From the NCBI GenBank assembly GCA_937957685.1, contig CALGAO010000117.1:1-60637 (forward strand): 60,637 nt of DNA, given 5' to 3'. This stretch comes from an uncultured Paenibacillaceae bacterium. GTDB lineage: Bacteria > Bacillota > Bacilli > Paenibacillales > DA-C8. Below the pieces are notes generated by a model, which did no database searches, had not been told where the DNA came from, and saw only the letters and a list, made by a program, of their open reading frames with translations. Below, one piece after another: positions 16,026-25,142 of this stretch (its first letter is position 1; every line of letters starts with the position of its first letter). A program made the position numbers and the translations under genes.

Positions 16026-16850
16026 ATGCATATGAGTGTGGCGTTGTTTGATCCGCATCCGCTTTTTTATATCGAGTACAAGCGTTATGAAGAAGTCTAC
16101 AGCATGCCCGATTACCATTATCATCAAGCCTATGAGCTATATATCCTTGAAGAAGGCTGTCATGACATGCTGATCAATGACGCTCTGTACACTATCGGCA
16201 TGCATGATGTGGTGCTGTTCAGGCCGAACTTGATCCACAAGAGCAGGCGCAGCCAGACTTGTGCCCGCACCTGCGTCTACTTCACCGAACGATTCCTGCG
16301 CATGCACTTCACGGATCGGACGATCCGCTTGCTACTTGGCTGCTTCGAGGAGGAAGTCATCACGTTGCCGGAGGATGTCTTCCCCAAGGTGAAGAAGATT
16401 CTCCTCAGGATGGACAGAGAGGACGTCGAAGCGCATGACAACCGCATATTCCTCTATCTGGCCGAGCTTCTTGCGATCCTGAACGATCACAAGGGGAAGC
16501 CGCGCGCGGAACGGCTGTCGTCCGCCTATCCGGAGATTGCGCCGATCCTCGCATACATGAACCGTAACTTCCCTCAGATCAATCGCATCGAGGAGATCGC
16601 CGAGCATTTCTATATCTCGAAATATCACCTCTGCCGCAAATTCAAGGAAGCGACAGGCACGACGCTGATCCAGTACTTGAACAGCATAAGGCTCCAGCAT
16701 GCCTGTCAGATGTTGGCCGAGACGAGCCTGTCGATCCTGGAGATCAGCGCCTCCTGCGGCTTCAACTCCTCCATGTATTTCTGCAAGTTGTTCAAACAAG
16801 CGATGGCTGTTACACCCGGCGAATACCGCCGCAATGCAAGAAACTCCTGA
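16026..16850 (+). CDS. AraC family transcriptional regulator
   Basis: A 274-residue regulator with an N-terminal cupin-like sugar-sensing domain (DYHYHQAYELYILEEG, DVVLFRPNLIHKS) and a C-terminal AraC double helix-turn-helix (IEEIAEHFYISKYHLCRKF and ILEISASCGFNSSMYF). ATG 16026 sits behind a GGGGGAGAG stretch; ATG 16032 is an alternative. It is divergent from the GH115 gene and is its likely regulator, perhaps through the palindromes between them, though AraC proteins more often bind direct repeats. The stop codon lies in the stem of the following terminator. Confidence 0.85.
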   Translation: MHMSVALFDPHPLFYIEYKRYEEVYSMPDYHYHQAYELYILEEGCHDMLINDALYTIGMHDVVLFRPNLIHKSRRSQTCARTCVYFTERFLRMHFTDRTIRLLLGCFEEEVITLPEDVFPKVKKILLRMDREDVEAHDNRIFLYLAELLAILNDHKGKPRAERLSSAYPEIAPILAYMNRNFPQINRIEEIAEHFYISKYHLCRKFKEATGTTLIQYLNSIRLQHACQMLAETSLSILEISASCGFNSSMYFCKLFKQAMAVTPGEYRRNARNS

Positions 16851-16887
16851 TCCGCTGGACGTTGGATATCCAGGGAATCAGGAGTTT
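16841..16887. terminator. bidirectional intrinsic terminator
   Basis: AAACTCCTGAT and ATCAGGAGTTT form an 11-bp stem between the convergent AraC and CorC/HlyC genes. A-rich and T-rich ends allow use from either side; the left arm includes the AraC stop codon. Confidence 0.65.
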
Positions 16888-16906
16888 CGTTATCTGTCTG
16901 TATCTG

Positions 16907-18247
16907 TTAAGCTTCTGCAGCTTGCGTATTGCCTGCGGCGGAATCAGCAGATGATAGAACCTGGGTGTCCGTTCTCGTGATCTGAATCCGGCGTATACGC
17001 AGCCGATCCTTCTCCAGGATCTTGAACGTAAGGCCATGCGCAGCGAGCTCGGCATTCTTCTTCAGCTCCGGATTCTGGCTGTACAGCCAGCCGCCGATCG
17101 TATCCACATCCTCGTGCTCGATCTCGACGTTGAACCATTCATTGATCCGGTTGATCGTCACCTTGCCGTCGACGATCAGCGTCCGCTCATCGATCTGCAT
17201 GACATCATCCGCTTCATCCGCATCGAACTCGTCCTTGATGTCCCCGACGATCTCCTCCAGGATGTCCTCGATCGTGACCATGCCGGAGGTTCCCCCGTAT
17301 TCGTCGATCAGGATGGCGATATGCATGCGTTTCTGCTGCATTTTCTTGAGCAGGTTGTTGACCGGCGTCGTCTCGGACACCTGCAGCACAGGCTTGAGCA
17401 GCGACTGCAGGCTCAGATGCTCATCCTCCGCATGACGGAGCAGGAATTCCTTGGCATTGATCATGCCGATCACATGGTCCTTGCTGCCGCTGACGACAGG
17501 GAAGCGGGTGAACTGCTCCTCGCGGATCTTCCGCAGGATGTCCTCCTTCGTGTCGGAGATATCCAGACAGATCATATCGGTTCGCGGCACCATGATCTCC
17601 CGCGCCACCAGCTCGTCGAATGCGAAGATGCGGTTCACATAGCCGTATTCGGACTGGTTGATCTTGCCCTTGCGAAAGCTTTCGCGGATGATGATCTGCA
17701 GCTCTTCCTCGCTGGCCGCTTCTTCCTTCTCGCTGGCCGGCTTCAGTCCGAACATGCGGATGAACAGGTTGGCCGAGGTGTTGAGCAGCCAGATGAACGG
17801 GTACATGACCTTGTAGAAAATGATGATCGGCCTCGCCATGAGCCCGACGATCATCTCGGTCTTCTGGATCGCGAGCGATTTTGGCGCCAGCTCTCCCGCC
17901 ACCACGTGCAGGAATGTCGTCACGGCGAAGGCCAGGATGAAGGAGATGCCGGTCGTCACGGATTCGGGCAGATTCACGTGTCCGAGCAGCGGGTGAAGAA
18001 GGCCTTCCACCGTCGGTTCCCCTAACCAGCCAAGTCCGAGAGAGGTGATCGTGATGCCGAGCTGGCAGGCGGACAGATAGCCGTCCAGGTTCCCGGTGAC
18101 TTCCTTGATCGCAAGAGCGTTCTTGCGCCCTTCCTCGACGAGCTGGTCGACCCGGCTTGGACGCATCTTGACGATGGCGAACTCCGTGGCGACGAAGAAG
18201 GCGGTAAGCAGGATCAGGAGAGCAAATAGCAGAACGTTAATGATCAT
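16907..18247 (-). CDS. CNNM/CorC-HlyC family membrane protein with CBS domains
   Basis: A 446-residue protein of the hemolysin C/CorC-like family, implicated in magnesium or other cation efflux. Domains in order: DUF21 transmembrane region (about 1-190, with VATEFAIVKMRPSRVDQL and VAGELAPKSLAIQ), two CBS repeats (about 205-330, MVPRTDMICLDIS, HIAILIDEYGGTSGMVTIEDILEEIVGDI) and a C-terminal CorC_HlyC domain (about 345-425, VDTIGGWL). ATG 18247 is the first in the frame. A 9-bp-arm palindrome lies 34 bases upstream. No neighbour clarifies its substrate. Confidence 0.9.
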   Translation of the reverse strand: MIINVLLFALLILLTAFFVATEFAIVKMRPSRVDQLVEEGRKNALAIKEVTGNLDGYLSACQLGITITSLGLGWLGEPTVEGLLHPLLGHVNLPESVTTGISFILAFAVTTFLHVVAGELAPKSLAIQKTEMIVGLMARPIIIFYKVMYPFIWLLNTSANLFIRMFGLKPASEKEEAASEEELQIIIRESFRKGKINQSEYGYVNRIFAFDELVAREIMVPRTDMICLDISDTKEDILRKIREEQFTRFPVVSGSKDHVIGMINAKEFLLRHAEDEHLSLQSLLKPVLQVSETTPVNNLLKKMQQKRMHIAILIDEYGGTSGMVTIEDILEEIVGDIKDEFDADEADDVMQIDERTLIVDGKVTINRINEWFNVEIEHEDVDTIGGWLYSQNPELKKNAELAAHGLTFKILEKDRLRIRRIQITRTDTQVLSSADSAAGNTQAAEA

Positions 18248-18280
18248 AAATCAATAAATGGCTCCTTCTGGTTGAATTCA

Positions 18281-18307
18281 AGTTCATATGATCTTATTAT
18301 ATGAACT
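18281..18307. promoter_or_regulatory. palindrome upstream of the CorC/HlyC gene
   Basis: AGTTCATAT (18281-18289) and ATATGAACT (18299-18307) are perfect 9-bp arms separated by 9 bases, close to the CorC/HlyC start. It could be an operator or a leader hairpin. The rest of 18248-18490 shows no other recognisable element. Confidence 0.4.
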
Positions 18308-18490
18308 GGATGTCCGGCAGGCAAAGTCCGGATTCACCGCTGGCAGGCTCCATACGCGAGGATTCGACGAAAGCCGGAACAGGGGGGGCTTCACTCGTAC
18401 AAATTCTTCTTTGACTTGCGGCGGACGAATTTTTAAGATAAGTCTAGTAATTGATCAGATTAACGATTGGGACAGGAATCGGGTGATCGG

Positions 18491-19261
18491 ATGGAAACCT
18501 TCTTCATCACGCGCAAGGAGATGGCCAGCCTGCTGCTGGCGATGAAAAACAACGGCTCCGTGCTGGACGCCATGAAGGAACTGTGGATCAAGCGGCATCA
18601 GGGGAAGATACGCGAGGGCTATTCGTGGGAAGCCTTTCTTTCCACTTACCTTCCGCCCATCTTCGAGCGGATCATTCAGATGAAGGGAACGGACAAGGGG
18701 CTGTCGCTCAACGAGATCGTCGCACTGGGCAATCAGATCGAATATACGCAGATCTCCGCCACCTCGGTGCAGAACTGGGTGAAGCGGGACATCAAGGATC
18801 ATATCGGGGCGCCGCGCATCGGGCGCAAATATTCCGTGGACCAGGCCGCCATGCTGTTCATCGTGGAGGACATCAAGACGACGCTGGATTTCCACTCGAT
18901 CCGCAAGCTGTTCTCTTTCGTATTCAACAATCCGAACGACGACAGCGATGATCTGATCTCGCCCGTGGAGCTGTTCCAGCTGTACTCGACGATCTTCGAG
19001 GAACTCGACAAGGATGACAACCAGATCATGGACATCGGCCGGTCGGAGATCGCCCTGCTGAGCCAGGATCACATGTTGAAATATGTCGTCAAGCGCAAGG
19101 CCGATGAAGCAGTGGCCGGTCGGGACCTGACCAGCGAGCAGCGGATGGTGCTCAGCAACCTGATCTCCATCGCTGTCCTGTCGGTGCAATCCGCCTATTT
19201 CCACTCGCTCGTGCGCCGGATCTACAACGCCACGCTGTATCTGCACGATGTGGAGGGATGA
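18491..19261 (+). CDS. DUF1836 domain protein
   Basis: A 256-residue protein of the DUF1836 family, a Firmicutes group with a predicted MerR-like helix-turn-helix. The diagnostic region reads YTQISATSVQNWVKRDIKDHIG, followed by KYSVDQAAMLFIVEDIKTTL. The ATG at 18491 has a modest GGGTGAT site; an in-frame TTG at 18467 is less likely. Function unknown; it stands alone between unlike genes. Confidence 0.8.
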   Translation: METFFITRKEMASLLLAMKNNGSVLDAMKELWIKRHQGKIREGYSWEAFLSTYLPPIFERIIQMKGTDKGLSLNEIVALGNQIEYTQISATSVQNWVKRDIKDHIGAPRIGRKYSVDQAAMLFIVEDIKTTLDFHSIRKLFSFVFNNPNDDSDDLISPVELFQLYSTIFEELDKDDNQIMDIGRSEIALLSQDHMLKYVVKRKADEAVAGRDLTSEQRMVLSNLISIAVLSVQSAYFHSLVRRIYNATLYLHDVEG

Positions 19262-19637
19262 GGCCGCCGAAATGCCCGACTGATCTGTGACAGATCCCAT
19301 AAACTTTGATGACAAAAAAAGTACATCAAAACGGACATAAAGTCGTGAAAAATTGAAAATATGGTGTATAATGTTGTAGGACGGATAGGAGCGATTGCGT
19401 GTAGAGATACTAGGTGTGAGCAGGTGGTGGGTGGAGAGAGACATGATTTGATGGTCATCATAAGATGAAATGAAGGAATCGATCACCGCGGCAAACAGGA
19501 TCGTTCATCTAAAATCAGGAATAGATGTCACCATGAATGTGAAAAAATGTACAATTCCTGCTGCGGATGAATATCCCCGCAAGAGAATCATTGCAAACTC
19601 AAGTTTGGTGTGAAACAGCGAAGGAGGACAAGTCCGA
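19262..19637. other. 376-bp region upstream of the DUF1641-ndh pair
   Basis: No coding frame was recognised. A TATAAT sits at 19367-19372 with no good -35 at the normal distance. No clear Rex-type palindrome (TTGTGAA-N-TTCACAA) was found, although Bacillus yjlC-ndh is Rex-controlled. If the TATAAT is used, the leader is about 260 bases. Confidence 0.35.
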
Positions 19638-20081
19638 ATGGAGAATGCGAACAAACCCGAAGCCGCAGCAGCGGACATCGAGCAAACGAGCGCGCAGCAA
19701 ACGACCAAGGATGTGCTCGACCAACTGATCAATCCGGAAGTGCAGGCATCCCTGAACGCTCTTCTGGAGCAACTGCCGAAGCTGACCGAGATGATGACGA
19801 CGATCACGAAGACCTATGACCTCGTGCAAACCGTTGTCAATGACCGAATCCTGATCGAGGACATGAAGGGCAGCATGGCGGAAATGTTGGGCCCTGTCAA
19901 GGATAAAGTCAAGTATTATGCGTCCGCGGCGATTGAAGCAGGCGATCGTGCGAAGACGGACACCACGACGATCGGTCTGTTCGATCTGATCAAGCTGCTG
20001 AAGGATCCGCAAGTACAGAAGATGTTCCGGTTCATTCAGGCATTTATGAATGTGATCTCGGAACGTGAACAACAACGCTAA
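19638..20081 (+). CDS. DUF1641 family protein (YjlC-like)
   Basis: A 147-residue protein with the DUF1641 helical region (about 65-140: VVNDRILIEDMKG, GLFDLIKLLKDPQVQKM, FIQAFMNVISE). In B. subtilis the homologue YjlC is encoded directly before ndh, as here (18-base gap). The N-terminal 30 residues are Ala/Glu-rich and probably disordered. ATG 19638 follows GAAGGAGG. The molecular role is unknown, probably accessory to the NADH dehydrogenase. Confidence 0.85.
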   Translation: MENANKPEAAAADIEQTSAQQTTKDVLDQLINPEVQASLNALLEQLPKLTEMMTTITKTYDLVQTVVNDRILIEDMKGSMAEMLGPVKDKVKYYASAAIEAGDRAKTDTTTIGLFDLIKLLKDPQVQKMFRFIQAFMNVISEREQQR

Positions 20082-20099
20082 GGACGAGGTGAACAAGCG

Positions 20100-21278
20100 A
20101 TGAAGAAACAGATATTGATTCTCGGCGGCGGATACGGCGGCTTGCTCAGCGCACTGTCTGCCCGTCGCTATCTGACGGCTGAAGAAGCGGAGATCACGGT
20201 CGTCAACCGGTACTCATCCCATCAGATTATCACGGAACTGCACAGACTGGCTGCCGGCAACATCAGCGAGAAGGCCGTTTCCCTGCCGCTGCACAAGCTG
20301 CTCGACGGCACGGACGTCGGCATCCGCGTCGACTCGGTGACGGAGATCCTGCCGGACGACAAGAAGGTCAAGCTCGCCAGCGGACTGACCCTTGGCTTCG
20401 ACAAGCTCGTCATCGCGCTCGGCAGCGAGACGGCGTTCTTCGGCATCCCGGGACTGCAGGAAAACAGCTTCATCCTCAAGTCTGTCGATGATGCCAATCG
20501 CATCTATCAGCATATCGTGAAGAGCATCGAGCGCTATGCGTCGAGCAAGGACCCGGCGGATGCGACATTTGTCATTGGCGGCGGCGGCCTGACCGGCATC
20601 GAGCTCGTCGGCGAGCTGGCTGACATGTTGCCTGAGCTGTGCGCGAAGAACGGCGTGGACTTCAAGGATGTGAATCTGTATGTCGTCGAAGCGGCTCCAG
20701 GCATCCTGCGCGGCTTCCCGGACGATCTGATCGAGCGCGCGATGGTCAGCCTGCAGAACCGCGGCGTGAAGTTTATCGTCGGCGTGGCGATCACAGAAGT
20801 CGCCGGCAACGTGGTCACGCTGAAGGACGGCCAGACGATTACGGCCAACACCGTCGTCTGGACGGGCGGCGTACAAGGCAACTCGGTCGTGGCGAACTGC
20901 GGCATCGAGGTCAATCGCGGCCGCGCAACGGTGAATGCTTACCTGCAATCGACCTCGCATCCGGATATCTTCCTTGCGGGCGACAGCGCCGTAGTCATGA
21001 ACCCGCAGGGCGTGCCTTATCCGCCAACCGCACAGCTGGCATGGCAGATGGGCGAGACGGTGGGCTACAACCTGTTCGCCGCGATCAGGGGCGGCGCGAT
21101 GAAGGAGTTCTCGCCGGTGTTCTCCGGCACGCTTGCCAGCCTCGGACGCAAGGACGCGATCGGCACGATCGGCGCCAGCGGCCTGAAGCTGAAGGGCATG
21201 CCCGCCGCGCTGATGAAGGAAGCGAGCAACATCCGCTACCTGTCGCATATCCGCGGCCTGTTCACGCTCGCTTATTGA
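20100..21278 (+). CDS. ndh: type II NADH dehydrogenase-like flavoprotein
   Basis: A 392-residue single-subunit NAD(P)/FAD oxidoreductase that passes electrons from NADH to menaquinone at the membrane without pumping protons. The N-terminal FAD-binding GGGYGGLLSALSAR, the NAD-binding GGGGLTGIELVGELA (about residues 158-172) and the second FAD contact IFLAGDSAVVM are present. Pairing with the DUF1641 gene supports the Ndh (YjlD) assignment over other quinone reductases. ATG 20100 follows an AGGACGAGG region, 18 bases after the upstream stop. Confidence 0.85.
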   Translation: MKKQILILGGGYGGLLSALSARRYLTAEEAEITVVNRYSSHQIITELHRLAAGNISEKAVSLPLHKLLDGTDVGIRVDSVTEILPDDKKVKLASGLTLGFDKLVIALGSETAFFGIPGLQENSFILKSVDDANRIYQHIVKSIERYASSKDPADATFVIGGGGLTGIELVGELADMLPELCAKNGVDFKDVNLYVVEAAPGILRGFPDDLIERAMVSLQNRGVKFIVGVAITEVAGNVVTLKDGQTITANTVVWTGGVQGNSVVANCGIEVNRGRATVNAYLQSTSHPDIFLAGDSAVVMNPQGVPYPPTAQLAWQMGETVGYNLFAAIRGGAMKEFSPVFSGTLASLGRKDAIGTIGASGLKLKGMPAALMKEASNIRYLSHIRGLFTLAY

Positions 21279-21419
21279 TGCTTCGCGGATTGGAGCAGCA
21301 AGCCGCATAGAAGATGGATACAGGGTTGCGTATCGGATGGCTGCGTCAGCAAGGCGCAGCCATTGGCGCATAGAAGGCGCGCGGACTGCGGATACTAGAC
21401 CCCGAAAGGGGTGTGTCCA

Positions 21420-21566
21420 TTGCCGCACAATCGGAGTGAATCGACTCGCGAGCTGCAGCGCAACGCGTCCATCAAGGCCGAGGCGGTGACGCCGAAGCCG
21501 GGCAAGCAGAAGGAACGTCCGCCGAGTCTGAACAACATCGACAAGAATATCAACGATGATTGGTGA
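21420..21566 (+). CDS. small hydrophilic protein (48 aa), unrecognised
   Basis: A 48-residue frame opening at TTG 21420, seven bases after AAAGGGGTG. It has a charged, Asn-rich composition with an ordered end (PPSLNNIDKNINDDW). The translation has no low-complexity antisense look, and a good terminator follows at 21623. No known family; possibly a conserved small protein of this lineage. The TTG start is the weak point. Confidence 0.5.
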   Translation: MPHNRSESTRELQRNASIKAEAVTPKPGKQKERPPSLNNIDKNINDDW

Positions 21567-21622
21567 GGTAGGGGCAGGCTTGACCGCCCGTCAGCCTATC
21601 CCTTACAATCGGATAAGGGTAT

Positions 21623-21657
21623 AACCCAGGTTGAGATGTCCCCTGGGTTTTCTTTTT
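21623..21657 (+). terminator. intrinsic terminator
   Basis: AACCCAGG and CCTGGGTT with a 9-base loop, followed by TTCTTTTT. It ends transcription of the ndh/small-protein region before the MATE gene. Confidence 0.8.
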
Positions 21658-21705
21658 CGACCGGCATTTTACGCAGATTCATGTGGCAGGGAGAGCTGCT
21701 GTTCT

Positions 21706-23082
21706 ATGTATCCTACACGCAGTTGGCGAGAGAAGATTGGATTATTTCTGAAGATCCTGTGGCCGATCCTGGTCACGCAGGTCGGATACAACGCGATGAC
21801 CGTCCTCGATACGATGATGTCCGGCCGCGCCGGCACGGAGCAGCTGGCTGGCGTGTCGATCGGGTTCAATATCTGGATGCCGGTGTCGATCGGACTTGGC
21901 GGCATCCTGCTGGCGATCACGCCGATCGTCGGGCAGCTGCTGGGCAGGGGAGAGCGACCCGCGATCTCACAGGCCGTCATGCAGGGGCTGTACCTGTCGA
22001 TCCTGATCGCGGTCGTTGCCATCGGGGCCGGGGCAATCCTGCTGGAACCGGTTCTGCAGCTGATGAGCATCGAGGATCCCGAGGTATATAGGGTGGCGAA
22101 GCACTACCTGATCGCCATCGGCTTCGGCATCATCCCGTATTTCGCTTCCCAGGTGATCCGATATTTCTTTGATGCCCAGGGCTATACGCGCATCACCATG
22201 TTCATTATTCTGATCGGACTGCCTGTAAATGGACTGCTCAACTACCTCCTCATCTTTGGCAAGCTGGGTTTCCCGGCTCTGGGCGGCGTGGGTGCCGGCT
22301 ATGCGACGGCCGTCACCTATTGGATCATCCTCGGCATCAGCGTATGGCTGGCCGTGAGCATGGAGGATTTCCACCCGTACCAGCTGTTCAGACAATGGTT
22401 CCGCCCGTCCTGGAGGGCTTGGCTTACGCAGATGAAGATCGGCGTGCCGATCGGCCTGTCCATCTTCTTCGAGGCGAGCATCTTCTCGCTGGTGTCGCTC
22501 TTGATCGCCGGCATGTTCGATACGGTGACGCTGGCCGCGCATCAGGTGGCGATGAATTTCTCCTCGCTCATGTTCATGATCCCGCTCAGCATCTCGATGT
22601 CGCTGACGATCATGGTCGCCTACGAGGTCGGGGGCGGGCGTTATCGCGACGCCGCGCAGTATACGAGGCTGGGCGTGCTCAGCGCTCTGGGCATCATGGC
22701 GTTCGGCGCGCTGATGCTGCTGGTGTTCCGCGGACAGATCGCCGCGCTGTATAACGACGAGAGGGAAGTGATCGAGCTGGCGAAGCAATTCTTCCTGTTC
22801 GCCATTATCTACCAACTGTCTGACGCTTCCCAAGCCTCCTTGCAGGGCGTGCTGCGGGGATACAAGGACGTGACGTTGCCGTTCATCACGGCGCTCATCT
22901 CGTACTGGGGGATCGGCCTGCCGACGGGCTATCTGCTGTCCGCCTTTACGGACCTGGGCGCCTACGGTTTCTGGGTCGGCATCACGGCAGGTCTGACCTG
23001 CGCTGCGGCTGGTTTCCTGATCCGGCTGCTGATCGTGCAGCGCAGGGCTCGCGCCGGGAAGCTGGCCGGATCGGCGGCGTGA
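21706..23082 (+). CDS. MATE family multidrug/Na+ antiporter
   Basis: A 458-residue membrane protein with about 12 helices in two related halves (IGLFLKILWPILVTQVGYNAM at the start; RYFFDAQGYTRITM; MKIGVPIGLSIFFEASIFSL opening the second half). NorM-like MATE proteins export cationic compounds in exchange for Na+ or H+. Start chosen: ATG 21706 behind AGGGAGAG; an upstream in-frame ATG at 21631 lies inside the preceding terminator. It is followed by azlC with a 57-base gap and may be cotranscribed. Confidence 0.9.
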   Translation: MYPTRSWREKIGLFLKILWPILVTQVGYNAMTVLDTMMSGRAGTEQLAGVSIGFNIWMPVSIGLGGILLAITPIVGQLLGRGERPAISQAVMQGLYLSILIAVVAIGAGAILLEPVLQLMSIEDPEVYRVAKHYLIAIGFGIIPYFASQVIRYFFDAQGYTRITMFIILIGLPVNGLLNYLLIFGKLGFPALGGVGAGYATAVTYWIILGISVWLAVSMEDFHPYQLFRQWFRPSWRAWLTQMKIGVPIGLSIFFEASIFSLVSLLIAGMFDTVTLAAHQVAMNFSSLMFMIPLSISMSLTIMVAYEVGGGRYRDAAQYTRLGVLSALGIMAFGALMLLVFRGQIAALYNDEREVIELAKQFFLFAIIYQLSDASQASLQGVLRGYKDVTLPFITALISYWGIGLPTGYLLSAFTDLGAYGFWVGITAGLTCAAAGFLIRLLIVQRRARAGKLAGSAA

Positions 23083-23139
23083 AGCGGAGCGGTCGGGGCT
23101 CGATCCCGTAACGTGCAACATACAGAGGTGAATGAAGCG

Positions 23140-23847
23140 ATGGGAGAGAGAGCGGAGGAGAAGCTGACCTTCCTGGGCGGAGTGCGAGATTGCATCCCGA
23201 CGCTGCTGGGCTATTGGAGCATCGGCTTCGCTGCCGGCGTCGTCGGTGTGACCGAGGGTCTGAGCGTGCTGGAGGTCGGGCTGATGTCGGTCTTCCTCTA
23301 TACCGGCACGGCCCAATTCATCGTGGCTGCGATGCTCAGCTCGGGCAGCACGATCGCCTCGATCATCGCCACGGTCTTTGTCGTCAATCTTCGCCACCTG
23401 TTGCTCAGCGCAGCGGTTGCTCCATACTTTCGCGGGTTCCCGGCGAGGAAGAATTTCCTGCTCGGGGCTCAGCTGACGGACGAGACGTTCGGCGTCGCCA
23501 TCAACCGCCTGTCGCTGCAGGCCCAGGGACGTGACCGGTGGATGCTCGGGCTGAACGTCACCGCGCAGGTGAACTGGGTATTTGCGACGCTCGTGGGCGC
23601 ATGGTTCGGCATGTGGCTGCCGAATCCCGAGCAATTCGGCCTAAAGTTCGCGCTTCCGGCCATGTTCGCCGGCCTCGTCGTGCAATCGCTGATGCAGCGC
23701 AAGCAGCTGCGTACGGACCTGATCGTGGCAGGCTGCGCGATCGTCTGGTTCACCCTGGCGTTTCTCTGGTTGCCTTCGCATGTGGCGGTCATCATCGCCG
23801 CTATCGCGGCAGCCCTGACGGGAATGGCGGTGGAGAGATGGAGATAA
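23140..23847 (+). CDS. azlC: AzlC-family branched-chain amino acid exporter subunit
   Basis: A 235-residue membrane protein of the AzlC family, the large partner of AzlCD exporters for leucine, valine or analogues such as azaleucine. Family stretches: YWSIGFAAGVVG, FLYTGTAQFIVAAML, VVNLRHLLLSAAVAPYF, LTDETFGVAI. Start chosen: ATG 23140 after AGAGGTG; GTG 23113 is possible. It overlaps azlD by ten bases. Confidence 0.85.
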   Translation: MGERAEEKLTFLGGVRDCIPTLLGYWSIGFAAGVVGVTEGLSVLEVGLMSVFLYTGTAQFIVAAMLSSGSTIASIIATVFVVNLRHLLLSAAVAPYFRGFPARKNFLLGAQLTDETFGVAINRLSLQAQGRDRWMLGLNVTAQVNWVFATLVGAWFGMWLPNPEQFGLKFALPAMFAGLVVQSLMQRKQLRTDLIVAGCAIVWFTLAFLWLPSHVAVIIAAIAAALTGMAVERWR

Positions 23848-24164
23848 GCGGAGGATTTGTATGGATGCTGATCGGCGTCTCGCTGGTTACGCTGCTCCCG
23901 CGCGTGCTGCCGATGGTGCTGCTTGGCCGCATTCACATGCCGGAGTGGCTTCTCGCCTTCCTGCGCCATGTGCCGATCGCTGTCATGACGGCGCTGCTGG
24001 CCCAGTCCGTCCTGACGGAGGATGAGGCATGGATCCCGCTGCAGGACAACCTGAACCTGATCGCCCTGGTGCCGACGCTTGTCGCCGCTGTGCTGACGAG
24101 GAGCCTGCTGGTCACGGTGCTGACCGGGATCGGATCGATGCTGCTCCTTCAGTGGCTGTGGTGA
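23838..24164 (+). CDS. azlD: AzlD-family amino acid exporter subunit
   Basis: A 108-residue protein with about four transmembrane helices. The family motif LVTLLPRVLPMVLLGRIHMPEW is near the N-terminus, so it is the small partner of AzlC. The ATG at 23838 lies inside the end of azlC, so the two are translationally coupled. No Lrp-type regulator gene is adjacent. Confidence 0.85.
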   Translation: MEISGGFVWMLIGVSLVTLLPRVLPMVLLGRIHMPEWLLAFLRHVPIAVMTALLAQSVLTEDEAWIPLQDNLNLIALVPTLVAAVLTRSLLVTVLTGIGSMLLLQWLW

Positions 24165-24299
24165 ACGTCCGGGTCGGGACGCATGATGCATCCCGGGGGA
24201 CATGCCCATGGCGGATCGAGGAGGCGGGCATGGTCGGGCCCATGATGCGTTCAGGCGTCGCATATCGCCGCATATCGCTCATGAGCAGTGCTCCGTTCG

Positions 24300-24440
24300 G
24301 CTTGATGCAGGTACGTGCTCCTGTGTCTACAGCTTGGCCGATGCAGGCTCATGTTCCTGTTTGTTTTCAACTTGGCTCGGTGCAGGCTGAGCTCCTGTTG
24401 AACTTCAGTTTGGTTCCGATGCAGGCTCATGCTCCTGCTG
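24300..24440. repeat. degenerate ~50-bp direct repeats at the 3' end of the exonuclease gene
   Basis: Related blocks containing GATGCAGG(C)T and GCTCCTG or GTTCCTG recur at about 24305, 24340, 24380 and 24418. The last covers the final codons of the exonuclease (EHEPASEPN) and the others lie beyond its stop. Read on the minus strand they continue Glu-Pro-Ala-like text out of frame, which suggests an eroded C-terminal tail. The remaining part of 24165-24300 shows nothing recognisable. Confidence 0.5.
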
Positions 24441-25106
24441 TTCTGTCGAGGATTCGCCCGCCGATGCGCGGGCTTTTTGCTTGGCCTTGCTCAGCGTCTG
24501 TTTCCGTTGCTGTCGTCTCCTCTGCAGTCTGAGCTTGAACCTGGCGATCTCCTTGTCCGTGACTTCATTGCGCTGCAGCTGGATGCGATCCAGCAGGTGG
24601 ATCATGAGCCGCGCTGTATTGATCGCATCATCGATGCCGCGGTGGGCGAGCCCGGTCGGCTCGATATGAGCCAGCTCAAGCGCGTTCTTCAGTCCGAGCT
24701 GATTGCGGTTGTCTTCGCGCAGGAGCGCGCCGATCTGTTGCTGGATGTCGTTGTAATTGCGAAGCCAGCTGAGTCCGACTTTCTTGCGAATGCATTCGTC
24801 GATGAGATGGATGCGGTCGTCCTTGCCCCAGGAGCAGAGATAATAGTCGTCGCCGAGCCACTCGACGAACTGGCGGATTCCCTCCCGGAACGGAACCGCC
24901 GATTCCATGTCCTTCTTGCTCATATTGATGAAGTTTCGTGTGCTTTTGGCGATATAGCCCTTGCGCGGCGATATATAGATCTGGAAATGATCGATGATCT
25001 GCCTGCTGTCCAGATCGACCTTGCATGCCCCGATCTCGACAATCTCCGAAGGCTGCCCTTTGCGGAACCGTTTGATGAGCTCCAGGTCAAATACGACGGC
25101 GTTCAC
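24405..25106 (-). CDS. DEDD-type 3'-5' exonuclease domain protein (KapD/DnaQ-like)
   Basis: A 233-residue protein whose first 180 residues are a DnaQ/RNase T exonuclease fold: FDLEL (metal-binding Asp and Glu), the IVEIGACKVD strand, LCSWGKDD, and HRGIDDAINTARL with the last His and Asp. The first motif reads DLEL with Asp-x-Glu, as in active members. The C-terminal 50 residues are Lys/Arg/Gln-rich then Glu/Ser-rich and end inside a repeat region. Such proteins (KapD, an inhibitor of the KinA sporulation pathway in Bacillus, is one) trim DNA or RNA; the target here is unknown. Confidence 0.82.
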   Translation of the reverse strand: MNAVVFDLELIKRFRKGQPSEIVEIGACKVDLDSRQIIDHFQIYISPRKGYIAKSTRNFINMSKKDMESAVPFREGIRQFVEWLGDDYYLCSWGKDDRIHLIDECIRKKVGLSWLRNYNDIQQQIGALLREDNRNQLGLKNALELAHIEPTGLAHRGIDDAINTARLMIHLLDRIQLQRNEVTDKEIARFKLRLQRRRQQRKQTLSKAKQKARASAGESSTEQQEHEPASEPN

Positions 25107-25142
25107 AAATGATCATCCCTTTCTACGACTAGCTTGCCTAAT

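Noticed and set aside
19262..19637. Rex operator upstream of the DUF1641-ndh pair
   Set aside because: No TTGTGAA/TTCACAA palindrome is visible despite known Rex control of the Bacillus counterpart.
21967..23634. Minus-strand frame of 555 codons
   Set aside because: It is antisense to the MATE and azlC genes, which have obvious membrane-protein signatures.
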